Part shown: positions 1-7,885 of the stretch, one piece after another
Numbering within the stretch: position 1 is the stretch's first letter
How the letters are laid out: each line of letters starts with the position of its first letter
Source: Nitratireductor aestuarii
Lineage (GTDB): Bacteria; Pseudomonadota; Alphaproteobacteria; Rhizobiales; Rhizobiaceae
Assembly: GCF_014641695.1 (NCBI RefSeq)
Contig: NZ_BMIF01000005.1
Coordinates: 186,001-250,000 of the forward strand
Direction: 5' to 3'
DNA: 64,000 nt
Program-made: the position numbers and the translations under genes
Notes under the pieces: generated by a model
The model's input: only the letters and a program-made list of their open reading frames with translations
What the model was told of the DNA's origin: nothing
The model's database searches: none

Positions 1-394
1 TGGCCACAAGCATGATCGACGCATCGGTCAGCTGGGTTACCGCGACGAGGTCTTCCACGTCATAGGGAAGGTCCTGGATCGTGTACTTGACGTTGACCAC
101 CGGCGTGTTGGGGGACAGCATGATGGTGTAGCCGTCCGCCTTGGCCTTGGCGACAAGATTGGTTCCGACCGTCGCCGAACCGCCCGGGCGGAAATCCACC
201 AGCACCGGCTGGTTGAACTTCTTGCTGAGCCCGTCAGCAACCATGCGGGCAACCGGATCGGATCCGCCACCGGCAGGGAAAGGAACGATCATCGTGATTG
301 GCTGGTTCGGCCAGTCAGCTGCCGTAGCCGGCAGGGCAAAGGCCGTAACTGAAGTGGCTACCGCAGCAGCCACGCAAAGAAAATCTAGTCTCAC
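1..394 (-). CDS. Tripartite tricarboxylate transporter substrate-binding protein (TctC/Bug family), partial
   Basis: Periplasmic receptor that would bind a carboxylate and deliver it to a TctAB permease. Only the first ~131 codons are inside the window and the rest runs off the left edge. I place the start at a GTG (392-394) behind a strong GGAGGAAG ribosome site, because no in-frame ATG precedes the signal peptide. The first ~26 residues form a signal peptide ending in ATA-A, followed by the family hallmark WPNQPITMIVPFPAGGGSDP and a G-S-A-T-V-G-T-N stretch. These are the usual TctC/Bug N-terminal ligand-loop sequences. The gene is divergent from the MBL hydrolase at 682 and has a GntR-type site (431-454) just upstream, so uptake is probably co-regulated with operons A and B. 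The ligand cannot be read from the fragment. Confidence 0.88.
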   Translation of the reverse strand, partial: MRLDFLCVAAAVATSVTAFALPATAADWPNQPITMIVPFPAGGGSDPVARMVADGLSKKFNQPVLVDFRPGGSATVGTNLVAKAKADGYTIMLSPNTPVVNVKYTIQDLPYDVEDLVAVTQLTDASIMLVA

Positions 395-430
395 GTCTTC
401 CTCCCTAAACTCTTGTGAAAATTTCCTCTT

Positions 431-454
431 GAGATATCATTATAACATTATCTC
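431..454. promoter_or_regulatory. Putative GntR-regulator operator, site 1 (upstream of the TctC-type gene)
   Basis: AT-rich imperfect palindrome with GAGATA at one end and TATCTC at the other, containing the core ATATCATTATAACATTAT. The same core recurs at 8815-8838, 17523-17544 and, less exactly, at 632-654 and 7601-7624, always in front of a transcription unit of this region. It lies 37 bp upstream of the GTG start at 394. The 287-bp gap 395-681 holds this site, site 2 and two divergent promoters, and I see no gene in it. Confidence 0.7.
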
Positions 455-631
455 TTTGCCGACAAGCGTGGCGGGATAAAATTAGCTCGTGAATGCTCCC
501 CGGGCTTGCAGGAACATGGACCGTTTCCCTGCGCGAAACGCCGATACCACCAATCTCAAACGGCCAAACGAGGTAGGATCACCAATGCCCAGCTCGCCGG
601 AATTTCGTGGCAAATTCCGTGTGTTGCTGAA

Positions 632-654
632 TAGATTATAATGTCATATTATAT
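632..654. promoter_or_regulatory. Putative GntR-regulator operator, site 2 (upstream of the MBL hydrolase)
   Basis: ATTATAATGTCATATTATAT lies about 30 bp before the ATG at 682. On the reverse strand it aligns with the core of sites 1 and 4 if one gap is allowed. It is the most divergent of the five sites, so it could be a weak site or simply an AT-rich promoter element. Confidence 0.5.
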
Positions 655-681
655 TTTTAGATCGAGCAAATCGGAGCTGTA

Positions 682-1506
682 ATGGCCTTCCAGACTGAAC
701 CGGAACCTTCACGCGGCAAGGCCATCGAAGTATTGCCTGGCGTTCTTCGTATCACGGCGGAGAACCCGGGACCGATGCGGTACCACGGAACGAACGCCTA
801 CATTCTTGATGATGGTGCAGACGTAGTCGTGATCGATCCCGGGCCGGATGATGGAAAGCATCTGGATACGATCGTGGATGCAGCCGGGCGCATCAGCCTG
901 ATCCTGCTCACCCATGGCCATGTCGATCATGCGGAGGGCATCCGCAGTCTCCAGAAGAGAACCGGCGCACCGCTCGCCGCCTTTTACAAAAGCACAAGCT
1001 CAGATCGCGTGCCGGATATTGCACTGGAGGATGGATCACGTGTTGGCTCCTTGACCGCAATCCACACGCCGGGACATGCTGCCGATCACCTGTGCTTTGC
1101 GCGCGGCGACGGCGTCCTCTTCAGTGGCGACCATGTCATGGCTTGGTGCAGCACCGTGGTCGGGCCTCCGCCCAATGGCGACATGCTGGGATATTTCCGC
1201 AGCCTGCAGCGGCTGATCGACAGACCTGACCGGGTCTATGCGCCGGGACACGGCCCGCTACTCCATGAGCCGAAGCCTTTCGTGCAGGAACTTCTCGACC
1301 GGCGGCTGGCGCGTGAGCAGGAGATACTGGAGGCGCTTGGACGCGGGCTAACGAGGCCTGACGACATCCGCAGTGCGCTCTACAGCAAGAAGACGAACCC
1401 GGTCCTCGTCAATGCAGCTTACCGCAACGTCTTGTCCCATCTTGCAAAACTCGTGATGGAGGGCCGCGTGCGGGAACTGGAGAACGAGACCTACATCCTT
1501 GCCTGA
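682..1506 (+). CDS. MBL-fold metallo-hydrolase, LACTB2-like
   Basis: Predicted cytoplasmic zinc hydrolase of 274 aa. The metal-binding HxHxDH motif is THGHVDH (residues 77-83), followed by G-H at 131-132, D150 in SGDH and H190 in APGHG, a complete two-metal set. The C-terminal ~70 residues (from about 200) look like the winged-helix segment found in LACTB2-type proteins (RSALYSKK...VLSHLAKLVMEGRV). A GGAG site precedes the ATG. Members cleave thioesters, lactones or phosphoesters, so a role in hydrolysing an acyl-CoA or lactone of the surrounding pathway is plausible but not shown. It is divergent from the TctC-type receptor and has a candidate GntR site in front. Confidence 0.88.
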   Translation: MAFQTEPEPSRGKAIEVLPGVLRITAENPGPMRYHGTNAYILDDGADVVVIDPGPDDGKHLDTIVDAAGRISLILLTHGHVDHAEGIRSLQKRTGAPLAAFYKSTSSDRVPDIALEDGSRVGSLTAIHTPGHAADHLCFARGDGVLFSGDHVMAWCSTVVGPPPNGDMLGYFRSLQRLIDRPDRVYAPGHGPLLHEPKPFVQELLDRRLAREQEILEALGRGLTRPDDIRSALYSKKTNPVLVNAAYRNVLSHLAKLVMEGRVRELENETYILA

Positions 1507-1535
1507 CGACTGATTTCGCGCGACCGATAGACCGG

Positions 1536-1630
1536 TTCAGACTTTCACAGAAACTCTGAACTGCTTTAACTCTTTGTTGCTCGGGGTTCCGGACGGAAAA
1601 CCGGTTCCCACTTTTCCTGGAACCGCTCTA
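1536..1630. repeat. REP-like palindromic element, copy 1
   Basis: Composite element with a first hairpin (TTCAGA...TCTGAA around TTTCACAG) and a second hairpin around GGTTCCGGACGGAAAACCGG with distal GGAACC. The second part is nearly identical to copies at 17736-17838 and 22374-22450. It lies between the convergent MBL and enoyl-CoA hydratase genes. Its last bases, read on the minus strand, supply the TAG stop of the hydratase gene. This type of ~40-100 bp palindromic element is common in Rhizobiales. Confidence 0.85.
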
Positions 1631-2404
1631 TTCCCCTGTGAAATTGGGCTTTCGCTTTTCGGCGAAGGCCGCCATGCCTTCCTTGCGGTCCCGCGACTGG
1701 CTGAGCGAAGCCGCTATGGGCAACTCCCACTGGATGGCTTCGGCCAGCGGCATTTCGATGCCGCCATAGACGGCTTTCTTCATTGCGGCGAGGCTCAAGG
1801 GAGCGCGTTCGCCAAGAGTGCGTGCCATGCTCAGGCATTCCTGGAGTGCCCTGCCCTGCTCCGTCTGGCGGTTGATGAGGCCGATCCGATAGGCTTCGGC
1901 CGTGCCGATCACATCGGCCATGAAGAGCAGTTCGAGCGCGCGGGAGGCGCCGATGAGACGCGGCAGGCGCTGCGAGGCGCCGAAGCCCGGCAATGTGCCA
2001 AGGCGTGAACTGGTGATCCCGAACTGAGCGCCCTCCCCCGCAACGCGAATATCGCAGGCAAGGGCAAGCTCCAGACCACCCGTCAGGCAATGGCCCTCAA
2101 TCGCGGCGATGACCGGCTTTGCACATTGCTCCATGCTGTCGGTGACCCGGTGCCAGGCCGCAATGGCTGCGCTTGGATCGCCGCTGGCGGCTGCCTCCTT
2201 CAGGTCGCGCCCGGAAGAAAAGACGCTCTCGTTCCCAGTGACGATGACGGCGGAAACGCCCTTCAGCTGGTTCGCCTCCGTCAGCACCTCGACCAGTTCG
2301 GCCATCATGCGGATGCTGATGGCGTTCCGGTTTTCGGGCCGGTTGAGCCGGACGACCAACGCCTTCTCGACCGTCTCCACCATCAGGGTTTCAAACTGTG
2401 TCAT
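1628..2404 (-). CDS. Enoyl-CoA hydratase/isomerase family protein (crotonase fold)
   Basis: Crotonase-superfamily protein of 258 aa acting on an acyl-CoA. Visible family features are the N-terminal LNRPENRNAI, the oxyanion-hole segments (SGRDLKEA and GHCLTGG) and the PRLIGASRALELLF helix. Of the two glutamates used by true hydratases, the second is present (ALELLF) but the first is serine (GITSSRLGTLPG instead of a P-E pair). It may therefore be an isomerase, hydrolase or lyase rather than a classical hydratase. It is the last gene of operon A, 21 bp after the double CoA-transferase. The stop codon is contributed by the adjoining REP-like element. Confidence 0.88.
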   Translation of the reverse strand: MTQFETLMVETVEKALVVRLNRPENRNAISIRMMAELVEVLTEANQLKGVSAVIVTGNESVFSSGRDLKEAAASGDPSAAIAAWHRVTDSMEQCAKPVIAAIEGHCLTGGLELALACDIRVAGEGAQFGITSSRLGTLPGFGASQRLPRLIGASRALELLFMADVIGTAEAYRIGLINRQTEQGRALQECLSMARTLGERAPLSLAAMKKAVYGGIEMPLAEAIQWELPIAASLSQSRDRKEGMAAFAEKRKPNFTGE

Positions 2405-2425
2405 CGCAGCTCCTGCCTGGAACGA

Positions 2426-4561
2426 TCAAGCTTCGGGTTCAAATGCGATCCCGTGCTCCTGCAGTATAGCGGCGGCGTCGCTGTTCGGCTCCGGTGCAAT
2501 ATGAGAAACCGTAGGTGGCGTTTTCTCAAGCCGCAGCGGGCTGTCCAGCATCGGCCATTCAAAGCCGGAACTATGCAGGTAAAACCAGATCTTGCGCTCC
2601 AGCGACTGCGGAAGCTGCGTCGCCTCTTTCAGGCTCAGCACAGGAAAAGCCTTCACGCCCTCCTGCCGAAGCCGGTCGGCAAGCTTATGCTTGGCAAGGG
2701 AGCTTGGTTCGGTGGAGCCCTCAAAGTCCTCGGCGAAGACATAACCGTCGCTGCACTCGATGACTGCCGGAGCCTTGACCTTGCTGCCGTTCCAGGCGGT
2801 CTGCGTCAGCCATGCGGTGACATCCTGCATGGACATGTCGATATGCTGGCCACGTCCGGTTCGCTCCCGGTGATTGAGTGCGCCAAGGATCGCTACAGCG
2901 GCCATGATGCCGCCGGTGGTATCAGACGAGGAAATTCCCGTTTTCAGGGGGATGCGAGAGTCGCTCAGGGTTGCCATGAAGCCGGACATGGCCTGGATCA
3001 CCGTGTCGAACGCCGGCCTTGTTGGGTAGAGTGAGTCCGCGCCGAACCCGCTGATCGAGCAATAGACGATCCTGGGGTTTAGCTCGAGAACGCGCGCGGG
3101 CGGCAGACCGAACTTGGTGAGCGCGCCGGGCTTCATGTTTTCCACCAGTACATCGGCCTGGCACACCAGTTCGCGCAGGACGCCGCGATCCGCTTCCTTT
3201 GTCAGGTCGAGCGTCAGCGAACGCTTGTCCGCGTTGTTCAACCGGAAGGTGATGGAGCGGCCGTCAATATGGGGCGGCCAGGTGCGTGATTCATCGCCGC
3301 CCGGACGTTCTATCTTGATCACCTCGGCCCCGAGATGGGCCAGATGCTTCGCGCAGAGCGGCGCGGTCGTGTACTGGCCAAGCTCGATCACCTTGATGCC
3401 GGAAAGCGGCCGCTTCAGCACGGCGGGAGCTGTACGTGCGGGTTGTGGCCGAAGCTGATCAATAAGCTTCGTGATCGCGTCCCGACTGCCGTCTCGAGCA
3501 GGGATCTGCGTCGGTGCCTGCCACGGCGTTTCCGATAGGCGCATAGGCGATCCGGGAACAAAGACCGCCCTGCCCGACTGCGGATCAAGCAGTTCGTGGA
3601 TCATGCGGCGATGGTCCAGATTTTCCTCGCGCGGATAGCCCTCGACAGGCGCAATGGGGCCACAGGCGACCACGGCGCGGATCATTTCGTCAACGCATTC
3701 GGCGGTTGTCAGCGTCTTCGTCCAGGTTTCGATGGCTTCATCGATTTCCACGATGTTGCGAATGCGCTCGCCCTGGGTGCGGTAGGTCTCGGCGAGATCC
3801 GGGCGACCCATCGTCTGGCAGAGGCGTTCCCATTGAGCCTGATTTCCGGCGCAGATGAGCACCCATCCGTCGGATGTCTCGTAGGTATTCCAGGGAGCAA
3901 CCGTCGGGTGGCGATTGCCGAGCCGCGTCTTCTTCGCCATCGGGTCCGTCAAAGTGGAGGCCAGGAACGTATTGAGCGAGATGAATCCGCAATCGAACAG
4001 GGAGACATCGAGGTTCTGCACAACGCCCTGCTGCTCCCGTGCATAAAGCGCGGAAAGCGCGCCAATTGTCGAGTAGACGCCTGTCAGATAGCTGACGATC
4101 AGCAGGAGGATCGGCGTCGGCGGTCCGTCGGCGAGGCCGGTCGTGTCGGAAACGCCTGTCAGCGCCTGGATCTCGAACTCGGTCGCGGGTTCTCCGGCCA
4201 GCGGCCCGACCTTGCCGAAGGCGGTAATATCGCAGACGATCGTGTTCTTCGCCGCCTCAAGCACCTTGCGAAACAATGGGGTATCCACGTCGCTTGAAGT
4301 GAGGACGAGATCGCTGCGCTCGATCAGCCCGGCCAGCATGCGCTCATCTTCGATTACGCCTGCACGTGGAGCAAAGCTCAGCTTGCCTGCCGCCATTACT
4401 GGCCGATGGGAGCCCTTCAGATCGTAGCGTGCGGCATCTCCATCCGTTTCGATCGACACCACGGTTGCGCCGAGCTGCATCAGCAGGTTGCCGGAAATGG
4501 CGGCGGCGAGCCGCGTGCCAAGTTCAACAACGAGCAGTCCGGAAAGAGCTTGTTCAGTCAT
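2426..4561 (-). CDS. Tandem (fused) CaiB/BaiF class III CoA-transferase
   Basis: Two family III CoA-transferase domains in one 711-aa chain, roughly residues 1-350 and 365-711. Each begins with a typical Rossmann start (LSGLLVVELGTRLA; LSGIKVIELGQYTTAPL). Enzymes of this family move CoA from a donor acyl-CoA to a carboxylate through an aspartyl-CoA intermediate. The second domain keeps the aspartate (GISSSDTTGG before the ILGALNHRERTGRGQ helix), but the first has IVSYLTG at the same place and lacks it. This resembles asymmetric two-subunit enzymes such as BbsEF, here in one polypeptide. I chose the ATG at 4561. A GTG four codons upstream is possible, and neither has a clear ribosome site. Part of operon A, 40 bp after the DUF35 gene. 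Confidence 0.9.
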   Translation of the reverse strand: MTEQALSGLLVVELGTRLAAAISGNLLMQLGATVVSIETDGDAARYDLKGSHRPVMAAGKLSFAPRAGVIEDERMLAGLIERSDLVLTSSDVDTPLFRKVLEAAKNTIVCDITAFGKVGPLAGEPATEFEIQALTGVSDTTGLADGPPTPILLLIVSYLTGVYSTIGALSALYAREQQGVVQNLDVSLFDCGFISLNTFLASTLTDPMAKKTRLGNRHPTVAPWNTYETSDGWVLICAGNQAQWERLCQTMGRPDLAETYRTQGERIRNIVEIDEAIETWTKTLTTAECVDEMIRAVVACGPIAPVEGYPREENLDHRRMIHELLDPQSGRAVFVPGSPMRLSETPWQAPTQIPARDGSRDAITKLIDQLRPQPARTAPAVLKRPLSGIKVIELGQYTTAPLCAKHLAHLGAEVIKIERPGGDESRTWPPHIDGRSITFRLNNADKRSLTLDLTKEADRGVLRELVCQADVLVENMKPGALTKFGLPPARVLELNPRIVYCSISGFGADSLYPTRPAFDTVIQAMSGFMATLSDSRIPLKTGISSSDTTGGIMAAVAILGALNHRERTGRGQHIDMSMQDVTAWLTQTAWNGSKVKAPAVIECSDGYVFAEDFEGSTEPSSLAKHKLADRLRQEGVKAFPVLSLKEATQLPQSLERKIWFYLHSSGFEWPMLDSPLRLEKTPPTVSHIAPEPNSDAAAILQEHGIAFEPEA

Positions 4562-4601
4562 TCGAAAATCCACGTGGCAGGCGCGGCAAGGGGCGCGCGT
4601 T

Positions 4602-5066
4602 TCAGTCGATGAGTTCAAACCAGAAGTCGGACCAGTCGCCTTTCGGCTCGTCGGCGAAAACGACGGTGCAAGGTGCGCCAACCAGCGACAGCGACGTCAT
4701 CTCACCTTCGGGAACGCCGCGCAGGTAACCGGCGGATGCAGTGTCTGCGCCTTCCAGCTGGACGAATACGATGAGCTTCGGCGTGGTGCCGGGCAGGATG
4801 GTGAAGGTTACGATCCTGCCCTTCGGGCCGATCGGCACCAGCTCCGTGACGGCTGAGAACGTCACCTCGCAAAAGCTTGTGGGCGGAAAAATCACCCTCC
4901 CCTTTTCACCCGATGCCCGGGCGGCCAGCAGCTGCTTTTCCTTCAATGCCTCGAAGAATTTCAGCAGCAGGGGATCGGCATGATACTTCTGCGGAACGTC
5001 CCAGCTCGCCTGGACGAACTCTATTCCTTCCGGGTCCTTGCGAACCTGTTCCCTGGCCCCGCTCAT
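4602..5066 (-). CDS. OB-fold DUF35-type protein with degenerate zinc ribbon
   Basis: A 154-aa protein of the DUF35 (acyl-CoA-associated OB-fold) family. The N-terminal helix (HADPLLLKFFEALKEKQLLAARASG) matches the family, but the zinc ribbon normally following has lost its CxxC pairs, with only one Cys in PPTSFCE. The rest is beta-rich OB-fold (FSAVTELVPIGPKGRIVTFTI, a glycine and proline rich loop, ADEPKGDWSDFWFEL). DUF35 proteins pair with thiolase-like enzymes. The ATG overlaps the stop of the thiolase-like gene upstream (ATGA, 5063-5066), which implies translational coupling and a complex with it. Confidence 0.8.
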   Translation of the reverse strand: MSGAREQVRKDPEGIEFVQASWDVPQKYHADPLLLKFFEALKEKQLLAARASGEKGRVIFPPTSFCEVTFSAVTELVPIGPKGRIVTFTILPGTTPKLIVFVQLEGADTASAGYLRGVPEGEMTSLSLVGAPCTVVFADEPKGDWSDFWFELID

Positions 5067-6232
5067 ATCGCAAGCACTCCCACTTCATGGGTCTGGAACA
5101 GACCACCGATGGCCGTGACTACCGCGCGGCCGTGCCTGATCTCTACCTGGCAATCTCCAGCCTCACCGCGCAGCTGCGCCGTCGCGTCTGCGATGCGGAC
5201 AAGTGCACCGGCGCTGATCGGGTTGCCGCATGTCGCGCCGCCCGTTGCATTGACCGGGAGCCTCGAGCCGCGATGAAACTCGCCTGCATCAATGCGCCGG
5301 GCCGCCTCACCCTTCGCGCAGAGCCCCAGACCCTCAATGCTCAACAGCTCGAAGATGCTGAAGGACGTGTAGACCTCCGCGAAGTCGAGTTCCTGCTGCG
5401 GGTTTGAAATTCCAGCGGCTGAATAGGCGCGTTGCGCGGCCTGCGTGACATCGGACCCGTCGAGATAGCTTGTCCATCCGGGCACCATCTGGGCGCCAAT
5501 GGATTTCGCACCCGCAAAATTGCCGAACCCTTCGATCCGCACGGACCGCTTGGAATTCGCCTTGCCGATCACCACGGCAGCCGCACCGCTGGTGCGCGGC
5601 GAACTTTCCAGGCGCTTGATCGGCCAGGAAAGTACGGGGGAATCCAGCACTTCTTCCGCAGTCACAGGTTTGCGCAGCTGAGCATAGGGATTGCCGACGC
5701 CGTTCAGCCTGTTCTTGACGATTGGAGCAGCAAAGATCCGCTCGCTGACGCCATGGGTGGCCATGTAGTGCGTGCTCTGTAAAGCCGCCGCTGTGATAGC
5801 GTTGATGGGCGCCTGCCCGCTGGTGAACGGATCGTGCATCTGGGCGAGCGCGCCGCGCAGGCTGTCGCCTTCGTCAGCCAGATCGGCTGCGACCACGAGA
5901 ACATGTTTGGCGCGGCCGGAGGCGACGTAAGAAGCGGCGAGCCGGACCGCCGAAAGGCCCGAAGCCGCCGCAACATGCACGCGGCCGAGGAAGGCGTGGG
6001 CTCCGGGCAAACCGGCGATGCCCCAATATTGGGGTTCGTCAACACCAAGGGTCGCGGTAGGCGCCTGCGCCAGAATGAGCCCGTCGATTTCGTCCCGGGC
6101 GAGCCCGGCGTCCTCTACCGCACGCGCCGCGACGGTAGCGAGCAAGTCCGGGTAGGTCATTTCCGGGATGCGGGTGCGCATGGGAACCTGCGCCACGCCA
6201 AGGATCGCAGCCATATCGTCTTTATGCCGCAT
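5063..6232 (-). CDS. Thiolase-like protein lacking the nucleophilic Cys (lipid-transfer/SCP2-thiolase type)
   Basis: A 389-aa thiolase-fold protein of the SCP2-thiolase/lipid-transfer subgroup. I prefer the ATG at 6232, which has GGGAGGG five bases upstream, over the ATG at 6247. The position where thiolases have the acyl-accepting Cys reads HVAAASGLSA, so the Cys is Ala and ordinary Claisen cleavage is unlikely. It keeps the Tyr-containing motif EVYTSFS (about residue 290) and PVNATGG near the C-terminus. Cys-less thiolase-like proteins coupled to DUF35 partners (Ltp2 with ChsH2) are known aldolases that cut beta-hydroxyacyl-CoA side chains, so a retro-aldolase role is my inference. It overlaps the genes on both sides in operon A. 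Confidence 0.85.
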   Translation of the reverse strand: MRHKDDMAAILGVAQVPMRTRIPEMTYPDLLATVAARAVEDAGLARDEIDGLILAQAPTATLGVDEPQYWGIAGLPGAHAFLGRVHVAAASGLSAVRLAASYVASGRAKHVLVVAADLADEGDSLRGALAQMHDPFTSGQAPINAITAAALQSTHYMATHGVSERIFAAPIVKNRLNGVGNPYAQLRKPVTAEEVLDSPVLSWPIKRLESSPRTSGAAAVVIGKANSKRSVRIEGFGNFAGAKSIGAQMVPGWTSYLDGSDVTQAAQRAYSAAGISNPQQELDFAEVYTSFSIFELLSIEGLGLCAKGEAARRIDAGEFHRGSRLPVNATGGATCGNPISAGALVRIADATAQLRGEAGDCQVEIRHGRAVVTAIGGLFQTHEVGVLAI

Positions 6233-7157
6233 GGCTCCCTCCCGCACGAAACTGGATTGCCGTCACATGCTGCCCAAGCGGTCCAGCGAGATCGATCAGC
6301 AGCCCGGATTGCCGCCCACTTTCCCCCGCCGCTGCATGCAGGGCAGCAAGGTTACGCAGCGGCGATGCCGGACCGAACCAGCCTTGCGAGCTTCCGCCAT
6401 GGGCGTTCGTGCGCTTGGCTCCCGGGATTGCTGCTAGCGCGCGCAGTTCGAACGACGGACTTTGCCCGCAGATCTCAATGAAACCCGGATCTTCCAGCTT
6501 TTTAGTGACTTCCTCCACCCAGATTGCGGGATCAAGATTGCCATCGAGCGGGATCTGGGCACGCGAAGCAAAGCCGATGTGATCAAAGATGAGACCCGCA
6601 GCATTTTGCTGCAATACAATCGCGGCCGCGCCATCGCAGAAGGTGGCCGGTTCGCTCTTGCCCCAAGTGATTTCGCTCATGCGCGACGCAAGTAGTCCGA
6701 CATCTTCTCGGGAAATCAGGCCCTGATCGATCAGCGATTGCTCCTGCATCGCCTGGAGTGTCGCCACGGAAGCACCGAGCGGCCTTAGATAGAATGGATC
6801 GAACTGATTGGTCCGGCTGTCGAACTCCGCCAGCTTCGAGGCAGCGCCCCAGCCGACAAGCAGAACGGTCTCCGCATCACCCGCTTCGATGGATGACGCT
6901 GCTGCCATCAGCGCGTGACCGGCAGACGAGGGAATGTTGAGATACGATTTTCCGAATCCGCCAGCCATGTCGGATCGAACCGGGACCATCATCCCGTCGA
7001 GCGCGTCGCTCGCCACCGTGATCACCATGTCGACGTCAGCGAGTTGAATGGCTGCGTCGGCGAGAGCGCGCTGGATGACATCCTGGACGACTGCATCCAT
7101 TCCGCCAGCGATCTGCCTATCCAGCGTGTATGCTGCTCCTGAAATGCCGGCCCTCAT
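6222..7157 (-). CDS. Short thiolase-like protein without catalytic Cys
   Basis: A 311-aa thiolase-superfamily protein, about 80 residues shorter than its neighbour. The N-terminal half shows the fold (GISGAAYTL, DVDMVITVASD, IPSSAGHALMAAASSIEAGDAE), with serine where the Cys would be. The C-terminal half is compressed and lacks the usual NxxGG-H and CxG loops, having NAHGGSSQGWFGP instead. It may be the non-catalytic subunit of a heteromer with the 5063-6232 protein. It overlaps the DUF35 gene upstream by ATGA (7154-7157) and the next thiolase-like gene by 11 bp. This tight packing supports one complex made from operon A. Confidence 0.8.
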   Translation of the reverse strand: MRAGISGAAYTLDRQIAGGMDAVVQDVIQRALADAAIQLADVDMVITVASDALDGMMVPVRSDMAGGFGKSYLNIPSSAGHALMAAASSIEAGDAETVLLVGWGAASKLAEFDSRTNQFDPFYLRPLGASVATLQAMQEQSLIDQGLISREDVGLLASRMSEITWGKSEPATFCDGAAAIVLQQNAAGLIFDHIGFASRAQIPLDGNLDPAIWVEEVTKKLEDPGFIEICGQSPSFELRALAAIPGAKRTNAHGGSSQGWFGPASPLRNLAALHAAAGESGRQSGLLIDLAGPLGQHVTAIQFRAGGSHAA

Positions 7158-7573
7158 GGATTTGCCACCAGCTCAAAGATGGGAAGCGTTGCAGCATCAT
7201 CCGATGTCACAAACTTTGCGGTCAGCGCGGCGCCCGGCGTGAGCCCGGCCGGTTCGTCGCATTTGACCAGCGCGGCTGTCACCACATCTGCACCATCGAT
7301 CCTGACGGTTGCGAAGAACTTGCCTGCCGGGATGCTGCCCCCCGCATTGTCGTTCGGTGCATAGGTCACAAGCGCGGCACGGGGTCCGACCTCCACCCAC
7401 TCGCCAGCTTCCCCCGTATCGATTGGCGGAACCGTCACGCCAAGGCTCTGCGTCTTCCATCCCACGAGCTTGCCTTCGCGCACTGCCCGGATGAAATGGC
7501 TGCCAAGCTTTCCGGCGGAGTGGCGGAAATGGGGTTGCCACCGCAGATTTCGAACGCCACGCTCGTCAGACAC
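7154..7573 (-). CDS. DUF35-like OB-fold protein, first gene of operon A
   Basis: A 139-aa protein with the DUF35 layout. The N-terminal helix (FRHSAGKLGSHFIRAVREGKLVG) is followed by a region that should be a zinc ribbon but has no CxxC pairs, then a beta-rich OB-fold (WVEVGPRAALVTYAPND, FFATVRIDGADVVTAALV, LTPGAALTAKFV). The only Cys is in LVKCDEP. A strong GGGAGG site precedes the ATG. It starts operon A, with operator site 3 about 30 bp upstream, and overlaps the short thiolase-like gene by 4 bp, which suggests a physical partnership. The family assignment is moderately sure because the sequence is divergent. Confidence 0.7.
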   Translation of the reverse strand: MSDERGVRNLRWQPHFRHSAGKLGSHFIRAVREGKLVGWKTQSLGVTVPPIDTGEAGEWVEVGPRAALVTYAPNDNAGGSIPAGKFFATVRIDGADVVTAALVKCDEPAGLTPGAALTAKFVTSDDAATLPIFELVANP

Positions 7574-7600
7574 ATTGCACCTCCCTCAACCACTTTGACC

Positions 7601-7624
7601 AAATGTTATAACAATATCTCTTTT
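7601..7624. promoter_or_regulatory. Putative GntR-regulator operator, site 3 (operon A promoter)
   Basis: AATGTTATAACAATATCTCT on the plus strand, whose reverse strand reads GATATTGTTATAACATT. It shares TTATAACATT and GAGATAT with site 1 and lies about 30 bp upstream of the start at 7573. The 312-bp gap 7574-7885 holds this site, the inverted repeat at 7838-7856 and otherwise nothing I can identify. Confidence 0.65.
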
Positions 7625-7837
7625 AGGAAAAGACGGAATTTTTCCCTGAGTGTTCATGGTGGACCTGGCTCGGATTTTCACAGCGGAGCGAGCAGGATCG
7701 TTCTCACGCGGGTCCGTAGACTAGCTACGGCAAAGCCGCTCCAGCGCTTGGGCCATCCTGGATTGACAGTCCGCCGAGCGGCCCATATGTAAACATCTGG
7801 AGGCTGGGGGCAGGCCAGAACGGGCGGGCACCAGATT

Positions 7838-7856
7838 CCTTATTATGTTAATAAGG
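7838..7856. promoter_or_regulatory. Inverted repeat upstream of the GntR gene (possible autoregulatory site)
   Basis: Perfect 7-bp inverted repeat CCTTATT-ATGTT-AATAAGG ending 29 bp before the ATG at 7886. The ATGTTA centre recalls the other five sites but the arms differ, so this may be a distinct self-control site or a site for another regulator. Confidence 0.5.
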
Positions 7857-7885
7857 CAACCTGCTCTCGGTTTTGTAATAACTTT

